Source: a virus. Taken from it: a stretch of DNA of 64,000 nt. Location of the stretch: positions 81,526-145,525 of the IMG/VR virus record IMGVR_UViG_3300042564_004498; one strand, 5' to 3'. Positions 22,487 through 29,772 of this stretch are shown here, piece after piece. The notes beneath the pieces are model-generated. The model saw nothing but the letters and a program-made list of their open reading frames with translations, was not told where the DNA came from and made no database searches. Both the position numbers and the translations under genes were made by a program. How positions within the stretch are numbered: position 1 is the first letter of the stretch; the number at the start of each line of letters is the position of its first letter.

Positions 22487-23794
22487 TTATTGAGTTTTTC
22501 TGTCGTAAGAAATTAGATTTTTCATCTTATTCATTTCTTCAGATACTATTTTTAACTTTTTATCTTCAACAGATTCAAGTTTGTTCATAATATTTTGAGC
22601 CTTAGCCGTAGAACTTTTACTACCTCTTTTGCTTTGTAATGAACCTGATTCCGTATTTTCCCCTGCAACATCAACAGGTTGTGATTGTCTTTTATAAGAA
22701 ACATTCATTTGTTCAGCACCATATAGATTCTCATCATAATTCTTTTTGAATTTATCTCCAAGTTTACTTTTACCTACATTACCTAATGCCTTTCCATCTT
22801 TATCAGTAACCGCATTACCCGTTGTTGAATCCCCTTTTAAGTATTTATCTATTTTCTTATCGTCGGGTTTAATTTCGTCATAAACTAAATTAGTCATACC
22901 AGGATAACTAAAAGCATCAATATACTCATCAACCGCCTCTGATGGATTATATTTCATCACTTTAGCGTCTTTATCCATTTGGTAATTACTTTGTGGGAAA
23001 TCGTCAGGATTTTCGTTGTACTCGCCACCACCCATGAACATATCCTTCATATAATCTTTCATTTTCTTAACAACCTCTTTAGAATAGTCATCATTTTCTT
23101 TTTTGTCTAAATCTAAAACTTTGTTAGTTTTTTTAAGACCTTGAGGTTCTTTAACTGAAATATTGTTTTTCTCTGCTATGTCTTTAATTTTTTGTTCAAT
23201 CACTAAAGTCTCAATCATATCAATTAATTCTTCTTCAGTTAATTTTAAAGATTTTGTACTTTCCTTAACACTTTTAAGTGTTAATGCTAAATTAACTTGT
23301 TTCAACAATGTAGAATCAGATGCCGATAATTTTTTATCTCCCTCACTTTTTTTCATTAATTCCTTTTTTAACGATTGTAATTTAGCGTTAGGGATTTTGT
23401 CACCTTCAGGTATTCCTAATTTTTTATGTAAAGCCCCTTTATTCATTTTAGTTTTTTGAATCCAATTTTTATCTTCCTTAGACTCATACATTTCGTCACC
23501 GCACTCATTACACTCATCCTCATCTATATCGTTATTATCAAAGAAAAATTCTTCAACTTCTTTCTTATGAGATTTAGCATCTCTTAATTTTTTGAAATCC
23601 GCAGCAGTGATTTTACCTTTTGGTTCGGCAACATCTATCTTTTTTTGACCACCTTTAAGTTCTTCTCCCATTTCAATTTCAGTCCATTCACCTTCATTGA
23701 TAGTTTTTGATAATTCTTTAACTTTACTCTCAATTTCTTCGTTTAGAATTCTTGAAACAAGTTTGTCAATATTTTTGTTAAAATTACTCATCAT
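22487..23794 (-). CDS. Lys/Glu-rich putative virion protein with N-terminal tag
   Basis: The 435-residue protein starts MMSNFNKNIDKLVSRILNEE, fitting the (I/L)xE-ending tag seen on other proteins. It is rich in Lys, Glu and Asp with long predicted helices and low-complexity parts. A Cys pair (DECNEC) lies near residue 95. I recognise no enzymatic motif. The next gene downstream (23817) is similarly Lys-rich, and both lie near the lysis cassette. An internal or structural virion role is inferred. A TATTTAT motif precedes it, and ATG 23791 is an alternative start. Confidence 0.6.
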   Translation of the reverse strand: MMSNFNKNIDKLVSRILNEEIESKVKELSKTINEGEWTEIEMGEELKGGQKKIDVAEPKGKITAADFKKLRDAKSHKKEVEEFFFDNNDIDEDECNECGDEMYESKEDKNWIQKTKMNKGALHKKLGIPEGDKIPNAKLQSLKKELMKKSEGDKKLSASDSTLLKQVNLALTLKSVKESTKSLKLTEEELIDMIETLVIEQKIKDIAEKNNISVKEPQGLKKTNKVLDLDKKENDDYSKEVVKKMKDYMKDMFMGGGEYNENPDDFPQSNYQMDKDAKVMKYNPSEAVDEYIDAFSYPGMTNLVYDEIKPDDKKIDKYLKGDSTTGNAVTDKDGKALGNVGKSKLGDKFKKNYDENLYGAEQMNVSYKRQSQPVDVAGENTESGSLQSKRGSKSSTAKAQNIMNKLESVEDKKLKIVSEEMNKMKNLISYDRKTQ

Positions 23795-23806
23795 TATTGT
23801 TTTCTT

Positions 23807-23813
23807 ATAAATA
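23807..23813 (-). promoter_or_regulatory. TATTTAT motif before the 23794 gene
   Basis: TATTTAT on the minus strand ends 12 nt before ATG 23794. It lies just after the stop of the 23817 gene's upstream neighbour in the same orientation. Confidence 0.4.
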
Positions 23814-23816
23814 TAT

Positions 23817-24674
23817 TTAATTGTGTCTTTTATTCATTTTTTCGTATTCATGTTCCAAAATAGTCTTAATAACATTCTCACTGATACCAATTTTACTAGA
23901 AACATTCTTGATTGCCTCTTTAACTGATTCGTTTTTACTAATTTTTACATTATTAATATCACCTTGATTACAATACGGGAATTTAGTACACTTCTTTTTT
24001 ATCTTAACAAATCCCCCACCAGGTATTTGAGTTTTTCTACTTGGACCCCAATCTTTCTTTTTAGTTGATTTAGCCCACATAGATGGTGATTCATACGCTC
24101 CACTTGAACCTGTAGTTGTGGCTTCTTTCGCCTCTACTTTTTCAACATCACTCTCTTTTAATTTTGGAGTTTCTCTTCTACTTCTTTCCCAAAATTCATC
24201 GTTACCTCCAAATACTGGTCCTGAATATGCACCTGAAGAACCTGAACCTGTGGCTTCCTTAGTTTCTTTTTTCTTACCGTCACAATGCGCTTTTTGACTA
24301 AAACCTTTTGGGTTTGAACAATTTATGGATTTTTTATATTTTTCACTCCACTTCTCGGTAACCTCGTTTTTATCACTTTTCATCCCTTTACCCATATTTG
24401 TTAATATAGTGTTTAAAACATCTGTAGTTAAACCAGGCGTTTTACCTCCAGGATAATATTTTGAATGACCTGTTTCGTCTTTAGTCTCTTTCTTTTTATT
24501 AAGTAAAAATTTCTTAATACTTCTTCTAATCATTGGTGTTTCATCTTCTGTTTCATCTTCTTTAACACCTTGTCTATAAGATGCATAATCAGTCATAGTT
24601 CCCTGATTAAGATTAACACTTGTATATGCTTTATCTAACCCGTCTTTGAATACTTCTTGTGCTGTTTTTGGCAT
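23817..24674 (-). CDS. Lys-rich putative virion protein with GSSGAY repeats
   Basis: The 285-residue protein contains two copies of a motif EAT-x-x-GSSGAY followed by a P/W-rich segment (near residues 140 and 188), embedded in Lys/Glu-rich sequence. A Cys-containing part (KKCTKFPYCNQGDIN) lies near residue 230, and the C-terminus is a short helix (VIKTILEHEYEKM). I do not recognise a family function. It is followed at 22 nt by the 23794 gene, and I infer a structural or packaged role. Confidence 0.6.
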   Translation of the reverse strand: MPKTAQEVFKDGLDKAYTSVNLNQGTMTDYASYRQGVKEDETEDETPMIRRSIKKFLLNKKKETKDETGHSKYYPGGKTPGLTTDVLNTILTNMGKGMKSDKNEVTEKWSEKYKKSINCSNPKGFSQKAHCDGKKKETKEATGSGSSGAYSGPVFGGNDEFWERSRRETPKLKESDVEKVEAKEATTTGSSGAYESPSMWAKSTKKKDWGPSRKTQIPGGGFVKIKKKCTKFPYCNQGDINNVKISKNESVKEAIKNVSSKIGISENVIKTILEHEYEKMNKRHN

Positions 24675-24676
24675 AG

Positions 24677-24922
24677 TTATGCGTTTTTAAGTCTTGGTTC
24701 CCAATAACTTCTATTCATCCACATAAATTGGTAGAACTCTCGGAACATTCTTAATGTGATGTCTTTAACATCACCTTCTAATTTACCTCTTTTGATTTCT
24801 TTACCGATTCTATCCAGTAATTTATCTTCAAATTGTTTAAGAGTATTATTTTCCATAAAGCTTTTTATTTCTTTACGAATTAATACTTCCATCTCTTTAA
24901 CTTCAGAACTAGTTAACGCCAT
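24677..24922 (-). CDS. Small hypothetical protein
   Basis: This is an 81-residue helical protein (MALTSSEVKEMEVLIRKEIK...) with an aromatic C-terminus (FYQFMWMNRSYW). It lies 2 nt before the 24674 gene and overlaps the upstream spanin-like gene by 14 nt. Function unknown; the position suggests the virion or lysis operon. Confidence 0.55.
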   Translation of the reverse strand: MALTSSEVKEMEVLIRKEIKSFMENNTLKQFEDKLLDRIGKEIKRGKLEGDVKDITLRMFREFYQFMWMNRSYWEPRLKNA

Positions 24923-25322
24923 TATTTAGTATTAGATATGTTGTTGATATTATTCCAGCAAAAGTTCCAACTTTCCATAAAAAAGTTTTAGTTCTTTGAC
25001 TTTTTAATTCTTTATGTAAACTATTAGTTAACTCTTCAGACACTTTTAATTGTTCATTTTTTTTTACAATCATGAATTGATTATTTTTATCTTTAGTTGT
25101 TAATAAATTAATAATCGTGTCTTTTTGAGAGTCTTTCTCATTAAGTTTAAAAATTTTATCATTTAATAATTTTACTTCTTCTTTATACCCATCAAATTTC
25201 AATAAATCTTTATAGATTAATCTGGCTGTTTTGGTTGGGAGTATTACTTTAGTTGTATCTTGCTGTGAGTAACTGCTCCAGCTCAACATTACCAAAGTTA
25301 TTAACATTATTAACTTTCTCAT
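24909..25322 (-). CDS. Secreted coiled-coil protein, possible outer spanin analogue
   Basis: The 137-residue protein has an N-terminal signal-peptide-like segment (MRKLIMLITLVMLSWSSYSQ), a long charged coiled-coil-like middle and a hydrophobic C-terminal segment (VGTFAGIISTTYLIL). There is no lipobox cysteine, so it is not a classic Rz1 lipoprotein. Its 5' end overlaps the upstream coiled-coil membrane gene by 74 nt in another frame, as Rz/Rz1 pairs often do. A role in disrupting the envelope at lysis is inferred from this layout and from the nearby amidase. Confidence 0.6.
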   Translation of the reverse strand: MRKLIMLITLVMLSWSSYSQQDTTKVILPTKTARLIYKDLLKFDGYKEEVKLLNDKIFKLNEKDSQKDTIINLLTTKDKNNQFMIVKKNEQLKVSEELTNSLHKELKSQRTKTFLWKVGTFAGIISTTYLILNNGVN

Positions 25323-25584
25323 TTGTTTTTTCTTTTACTATTGTTAAATTATTATCAATGTGATGAATTTCTTTTGTAATATTATTTACATTTTCTTTCA
25401 CCTCAAAAACTTTATCCTCAATTTTTTTATTTACAACCTGAACAGAGTCTACCTCTATTTGGATGTTTTCTATTTTTTCCTTGTAAGACTTAACATCAGT
25501 TTTAATACTATTTGTATTAAAAATGTTCCAAGCGACCAATACAATAACGATGATTAATAAAATGGTTTCTTTATTATCTTTCAT
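25249..25584 (-). CDS. Membrane-anchored coiled-coil protein, possible inner spanin
   Basis: From ATG 25584 this is a 111-residue protein: one N-terminal membrane segment (ETILLIIVIVLVAWNIF) and a long coiled-coil periplasmic-type domain (heptads of I/V/N). This is the shape of Rz-type inner spanins. The longer frame from 25632 would overlap the upstream gene and adds a basic extension, so I prefer 25584. Its 3' end overlaps the secreted protein gene by 74 nt. Confidence 0.6.
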   Translation of the reverse strand: MKDNKETILLIIVIVLVAWNIFNTNSIKTDVKSYKEKIENIQIEVDSVQVVNKKIEDKVFEVKENVNNITKEIHHIDNNLTIVKEKTNEKVNNVNNFGNVELEQLLTARYN

Positions 25585-25594
25585 AATTAATAAA

Positions 25595-26161
25595 TTATTG
25601 TGGTGATTCTTTAGTTTTCTTTCTATTAGCAAGTACTTTACCCCACTTAGATTTAAATTTTTGGTAAAATTGTTGTAATTTATTTAATGTGGTTAAAAAA
25701 TCTTCATCAACTTTAATCATGGTTCCATTGATGTATATTCCACTATTCTCACCTATTGATAAACTAAATTCAATGTCATCATCTATAAGCTTACCTGACC
25801 ACTCTACATTATTTTGGTAAACATTTAATGTATTAAAATCTGCTAAGTCAGAAACCTCATTAACAAACTCGTCCATAGTTTCTTGGAATGCAATTTTTTC
25901 ATCAGATGTAATATCTAATTCACTTCTATCTTTACCATGTAAAGCTAGTATACCACCAGAAATTCTGTATTTTTGGGTTTTATCTTTTTGAGTTGGATTC
26001 TCACCATTCTCAACTTCTTTGTCGGCTGTTTCATATTCGGCATCTTGTTGTATTCTACTTTCAACATCCGCGCCAACATTAACTTGTTGTTCAAACAATA
26101 ATTTAGACCTCTTTAATAGAGATTTAATTTCATCGTATCTTTCGTTATGCAAATTGCTCAT
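25595..26161 (-). CDS. Hypothetical protein of the lysis region
   Basis: The 188-residue protein starts with a helical, basic segment (DEIKSLLKRSKLLFEQQ) reminiscent of, but weaker than, the tag on other proteins. The middle is acidic and the C-terminal half contains FNTLNVYQNNVEWSGKLIDD and ends basic. It overlaps the amidase gene by 17 nt. A virion or scaffold role is possible; I do not recognise the family. Confidence 0.55.
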   Translation of the reverse strand: MSNLHNERYDEIKSLLKRSKLLFEQQVNVGADVESRIQQDAEYETADKEVENGENPTQKDKTQKYRISGGILALHGKDRSELDITSDEKIAFQETMDEFVNEVSDLADFNTLNVYQNNVEWSGKLIDDDIEFSLSIGENSGIYINGTMIKVDEDFLTTLNKLQQFYQKFKSKWGKVLANRKKTKESPQ

Positions 26162-26750
26162 TTTCTAAAAATTTTCTAAAGGTTTCAAAATTAAATGATG
26201 GGTTTAGGTCAGTAAAGTTTGAATTAAAATTACTTCTTGTAACAATCCCTTCAAACTCGGAAATACCGTCAATTTTTACATTATGACCAATACATCTTTT
26301 ATCTATTTTATAATCACTAATTAATTGGTTACACAAATCCGCAGTTGATTTAATCTGTAAATCTGTATAGGGTTGCCAAAAAAAGTAATCTCTCCATTTT
26401 TTCTCGTAAACCTGTTGATTATAAATACTTCCTTTCCAGTTAATATAATAGTTGGTTAAAGGTTTCTTTTCTAACCATCCTAAATTCTCTAAACATATAA
26501 TTATAGAATTCCTGTTAATGTTAGATTCTTGAAAAAAATTGGTGTGTGAATCGTCAGAGAGTAGTTGTAAAATTTTACCTTCTCTTGTAATAATGTAATT
26601 GGGTATCTTATCAAATTTCCCATTATACCTAAGTTTAAGGGAAGTTAAATATTCTTTAACCTCCCTTGATGTATGACATAGGATTATTTGTTTTTTTTTC
26701 TTTTGTTTACCCGTAGGTTTGAAGTTTCCATATTTTTGGATATCAATCAT
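26145..26750 (-). CDS. N-acetylmuramoyl-L-alanine amidase-like endolysin
   Basis: The 201-residue protein fits the Amidase_2/PGRP fold: IILCHTS with a zinc-ligand candidate H26, a YIITREGKILQLL strand pair, IICLENLG, a central helix, CIGHN with H156, and FTDLNPSF where D181 occupies the third-ligand region (normally C or H with a DPG motif). It would cleave the amide bond between MurNAc and the stem peptide. The replaced third ligand makes activity less certain. Neighbouring membrane and coiled-coil genes support a lysis cassette. Confidence 0.75.
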   Translation of the reverse strand: MIDIQKYGNFKPTGKQKKKKQIILCHTSREVKEYLTSLKLRYNGKFDKIPNYIITREGKILQLLSDDSHTNFFQESNINRNSIIICLENLGWLEKKPLTNYYINWKGSIYNQQVYEKKWRDYFFWQPYTDLQIKSTADLCNQLISDYKIDKRCIGHNVKIDGISEFEGIVTRSNFNSNFTDLNPSFNFETFRKFLENEQFA

Positions 26751-27477
26751 TTCTTTTTGAATAACTCAAGACTTTTTTTTCAGTCCCATTTATTTCTTCT
26801 GAAGTGGTTAATGTTGAATCATCGGGTCCATCGTTCCCTATGGGACCTTCAAGCGAACCAAACTTTTGTTGGTTTAATTTCACTAACTCTTCCTCAAGTC
26901 TTTTTAAATCATCCTCAGTTGGTGTATACTTTTGGTTTTCAATTTCTCCTTCCATTTTTCCCGCTTGGAGACTTAGAGCTTCAATATCTATTGTTGGAGT
27001 TTCTATCGGTAATTTTTTTTTATCTTCTTCTTCAAATTTAACTAACATGTGTAAGAATGAAAGTGAAATTAAAGGTAACATTCCCCCTGAAAATAACGCT
27101 AAAAATCTTTTGTGCCCCGAAATATCTCCAACTCCAAGAAAACTAACTAGTGGGTCAACTAAATCAACCCAATCTTTAAACGCTTGACTATTAATATCAA
27201 TATATTGGTATGCAAAAAATATATTACCTATAAATTGGATTAAAGTAACAATACCAAATGGGAAATACACTTTTTTCCCCATCTGAGCAGATATTGCGGC
27301 CAATGCTGACAACGCAGCAATTTCAATACCAATTGATAAGTAAATTGCCCAACTAAAAGGATTAGATAATCCATACCATTTCGTTACATGGGAAATTGAC
27401 ACAAACGCAACGGTCAATATTGGAACCAAGAATGAAATGTATATTATTGTTTTAAAATTCCTTTGGAACCAATTCAT
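26743..27477 (-). CDS. Four-helix membrane protein of the lysis region
   Basis: The 244-residue protein has about four hydrophobic segments in its first 145 residues (IIYISFLVPILTVAFVSI; AIYLSIGIEIAALSALAAI; FPFGIVTLIQFIGNIFFAY; FLALFSGGMLPLISLSFLHM), then a long charged cytoplasmic tail. Its stop overlaps the amidase start by 8 nt. It could be a holin-like pore or a membrane scaffold; it is larger than typical holins. Confidence 0.55.
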   Translation of the reverse strand: MNWFQRNFKTIIYISFLVPILTVAFVSISHVTKWYGLSNPFSWAIYLSIGIEIAALSALAAISAQMGKKVYFPFGIVTLIQFIGNIFFAYQYIDINSQAFKDWVDLVDPLVSFLGVGDISGHKRFLALFSGGMLPLISLSFLHMLVKFEEEDKKKLPIETPTIDIEALSLQAGKMEGEIENQKYTPTEDDLKRLEEELVKLNQQKFGSLEGPIGNDGPDDSTLTTSEEINGTEKKVLSYSKRND

Positions 27478-27761
27478 TATTTTTTTGTGTTTAATTTTTT
27501 TATTTCATTCTCAATTTCAGTTTGTCTTCTAACATCAATAAGTTTTCTATCAGTAGCCTGAATCATTCTTTTTTCCGCCTCAAGTCCTGATATTTGTAAT
27601 TGAATGTTTAATTCTTGTTTGGTGTATGTTGAATCTTTGATTGCCTCAATTTCTTTTTTAATTGATTTTATTTCTCTTGAATCTCCGCAACTTTTGAAGA
27701 ATCCTAATACGGCAATCACTAAAATAATTACTGTGAAGTTGTTTTCTAAAAATTTTTTCAT
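27477..27761 (-). CDS. Small membrane-anchored coiled-coil protein
   Basis: The 94-residue protein has an N-terminal membrane segment (FTVIILVIAVLGFFKSC) ending in a cysteine, followed by a charged coiled coil. It overlaps the four-helix membrane gene by 1 nt. It may be a third envelope protein of the lysis cassette. Function inferred from context only. Confidence 0.55.
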   Translation of the reverse strand: MKKFLENNFTVIILVIAVLGFFKSCGDSREIKSIKKEIEAIKDSTYTKQELNIQLQISGLEAEKRMIQATDRKLIDVRRQTEIENEIKKLNTKK

Positions 27762-27793
27762 ATTAATTTGATTTAAATTTATTATTAAAATAT

Positions 27794-27830
27794 AAAAGGT
27801 GTATTAAATAAATACACCCTTTACATCAAT
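27794..27830 (-). terminator. Terminator after the sigma factor gene
   Basis: GGTGTATT (27798-27805) pairs with AATACACC (27811-27818), followed on the minus strand by a T-rich tract. It lies directly after the sigma factor stop codon. Confidence 0.7.
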
Positions 27831-28628
27831 TTATAAGTAGTCAAATAAAATTGCCGTCTCATTTCTTAATTTTCTGAGAGCTTTTTCTTTAATCTGCCGA
27901 ACTCTTTCTTTAGTTAAATCAAAATCATTCCCAATATCTTCCAATGTTCTTGTTGAACCCGATAACCCAAAATAGTCTTGAATTATCAATTTTTCTCGTC
28001 CATCTAAAACATCTAACATAGAAAACAGTTTATCTTTTAAAGTATCTTCACTAGATAATCCAGCATCTGCCAATTCAGCATTAGGGTTGTTTAATATATC
28101 CAACAATGTATCTCCATCTTCATTCAATGGATTATCTAAATTAACGGTATATGGTAAATTCACAAACTTTTCAGGTAATTCAATACCAGCCCTTTCCAAA
28201 TCTTTTTTGGCCCTATGAAGTTCTTGAACCACATTAACAGGTAGACGAATAGTTCTAGCATTTTCATTTAATGATTGTAAAATAGATTGTCTAACCCACC
28301 AAACAGCATAAGAAATAAATCTCAGTCTTTTAGACCAATCAAAATTCTCAATTGCTTTCATTAATCCAAGATTACCTTCGGCAATTAAATCAGATAGTTC
28401 TAACCCTTGATTTTGATATTGTTTACTCACAGTAATTACAAAACGTAAATTACCCTCTAACAACTCTTTTTGAATCTCTTTTGTTTGTTTTTCGGTTACA
28501 TTTTCCGATAGCATTATTTCTGCTAACTCTCTTTCTCTTTCAGGTGTCATAACTCTTAATTTCCTAAGGTCTTTAAGATAGTGACTAATTTCTTCTTGAT
28601 TAATTGGAATTGACGATTTTTCTTTCAT
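27831..28628 (-). CDS. Primary-type sigma-70 factor
   Basis: The 265-residue protein has sigma regions 1.2 and 2 (EGNLRFVITVSKQY, LSDLIAEGNLGLMKAIENFD, RFISYAVWWVRQSIL, the -10-recognition helix), region 3 and region 4 with an HTH (TLEDIGNDFDLTKERVRQIK). Its length and lack of a long N-terminal extension resemble the RpoD of Bacteroidetes. It probably directs host RNA polymerase. Since several phage promoters match the host consensus, it may compete with or mimic host sigma rather than recognise a new sequence, or it may read the TATTTAT class. It follows the 28632 gene by 3 nt and ends at a terminator. Confidence 0.9.
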   Translation of the reverse strand: MKEKSSIPINQEEISHYLKDLRKLRVMTPERERELAEIMLSENVTEKQTKEIQKELLEGNLRFVITVSKQYQNQGLELSDLIAEGNLGLMKAIENFDWSKRLRFISYAVWWVRQSILQSLNENARTIRLPVNVVQELHRAKKDLERAGIELPEKFVNLPYTVNLDNPLNEDGDTLLDILNNPNAELADAGLSSEDTLKDKLFSMLDVLDGREKLIIQDYFGLSGSTRTLEDIGNDFDLTKERVRQIKEKALRKLRNETAILFDYL

Positions 28629-28631
28629 ATT

Positions 28632-29159
28632 TTATTTTTTACTGTATGTTTCTAAAATTTCTTTTTCAAACGCTGTTAATGAACTTACACCATCACAACA
28701 TATCTTATCTAATATTTGGTCTAAAGACGGTTCTTTAAGTTTGTCTTTTAAATTTAACCAAAATTGTGCCATAACTTCTTCATCTTCCTCTTCTTCAAAT
28801 TCTTCCATAAAATCCAAATTATTTTTAATACGAGACATCTCTAATCTCATATTAACATCCCCTGTAGGACTCTCCAAGTCAAATAAATTTTTTTTCGCCT
28901 CCTCAGGTAACGACACTGACACTTTGTCAGACATCTCTGTTAAAATAAATGAATCCGAAATACCATATAACACACCTGTTATGTAGTCAAACAATTCAAT
29001 TTTAGCAACCTCAGACGCAAAGTGATATAACATAACACCTTTAGAATACTGAAATTTTAAATTAGGGGAATCTACAATTGGTGTAATTGATAGAGCAATT
29101 TGTCTACAATCTTGTTCTGATTCAAAAAAACCGATTACGGTTAATAAGTAGTTAGTCAT
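28632..29159 (-). CDS. Hypothetical protein with DUF6576-like C-terminus
   Basis: The 175-residue protein has an unassigned N-terminal two thirds, an acidic stretch (EEFEEEEDEE), and a C-terminal motif LDQILDKIccdGVSSLTAFEKEILE, which follows the pattern D-x-ILDKI-x3-G-xx-SLT-x-x-E-x-x-x-L seen at the C-termini of Bacteroidetes rhomboid and related proteins. A promoter-like TATCTTTG (29180-29187) lies upstream. It may be part of one transcript with the sigma factor. Confidence 0.6.
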   Translation of the reverse strand: MTNYLLTVIGFFESEQDCRQIALSITPIVDSPNLKFQYSKGVMLYHFASEVAKIELFDYITGVLYGISDSFILTEMSDKVSVSLPEEAKKNLFDLESPTGDVNMRLEMSRIKNNLDFMEEFEEEEDEEVMAQFWLNLKDKLKEPSLDQILDKICCDGVSSLTAFEKEILETYSKK

Positions 29160-29179
29160 ATTAATTATTATAATTTATA

Positions 29180-29187
29180 CAAAGATA
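29180..29187 (-). promoter_or_regulatory. -7 promoter box before the 29159 gene
   Basis: TATCTTTG on the minus strand matches TAnnTTTG; no TTTG lies at the expected -33 position. It precedes the start codon at 29159 by about 20 nt. Confidence 0.5.
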
Positions 29188-29203
29188 TGAATAATTTTTG
29201 AAA

Positions 29204-29695
29204 TTATCTTAACGAATAAACAATTTCACAATTATCTTTAACCCATTTTTCACTGAATGAAATGTGATTTGAAGATTTACTCATATTTTCAATTTTAACC
29301 TTAGCCTCTTCCAACACTATACTTGTTTCACATTTCCATATTTTTTCACAAACAAGTCCACTTTCTTTATTGAATGATGCGAAAAAAAACTCATCGTTTC
29401 TTTCAATACGATGAAGATTATCTTTGTGGATTCTGTCTAATTGGAAACTACCACCTTGTTTACAAGACAAGTATTCATATTTTTTATCACCCTCTAACGA
29501 AGTTGCGTCAGGACCATGTTTAGTCTTATGACATCTATGCCCTAAAATCTCAGAGATTATCCATTCTTTTAAAAATCCTGGTGTTAAAACATCTTGGGTA
29601 AACCCATTATCATTCTTTAATTGATTAATCAACCCCAATAAAACATTCAACGGATTGTCCATTGTTTTAATCTCTTCATATATTCTTTCTTCCAT
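29204..29695 (-). CDS. Putative restriction-endonuclease-like protein
   Basis: The 163-residue protein has KTKHGPDATSLEG followed by YEYLSCKQGG and a later EFFFASFNKESG, a layout resembling PD-(D/E)xK nucleases (PD...E/S-x-K), although the acidic residue before the lysine is not canonical. A QLDRI segment follows. No methyltransferase is adjacent. A consensus host-type promoter (29714-29745) drives it as a single gene after the gp46 terminator, suggesting early expression. Alternative: a non-catalytic homologue or an unrelated protein. Confidence 0.45.
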   Translation of the reverse strand: MEERIYEEIKTMDNPLNVLLGLINQLKNDNGFTQDVLTPGFLKEWIISEILGHRCHKTKHGPDATSLEGDKKYEYLSCKQGGSFQLDRIHKDNLHRIERNDEFFFASFNKESGLVCEKIWKCETSIVLEEAKVKIENMSKSSNHISFSEKWVKDNCEIVYSLR

Positions 29696-29713
29696 AGTCT
29701 ATTGTTATACGAG

Positions 29714-29745
29714 CAAAGATAAGACAATGTTTCATAATATCCAAA
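29714..29745 (-). promoter_or_regulatory. Consensus host-type promoter for the 29695 gene
   Basis: TTTG (29745..29742), a 20-nt spacer and TATCTTTG (29721..29714) on the minus strand, with predicted start about 13 nt before ATG 29695. The -33 box overlaps the T-tract of the gp46 terminator. Confidence 0.75.
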
Positions 29746-29772
29746 AAAAAAGTCCCACATTATTGTGAGACT
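29742..29772 (-). terminator. Terminator built into the end of the gp46 gene
   Basis: AGTCTCACA and TGTGGGACT pair (one G-U) around a 4-nt loop that contains the stop codon region of the gp46-like gene, followed by eight or more U on the minus strand. Confidence 0.8.
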
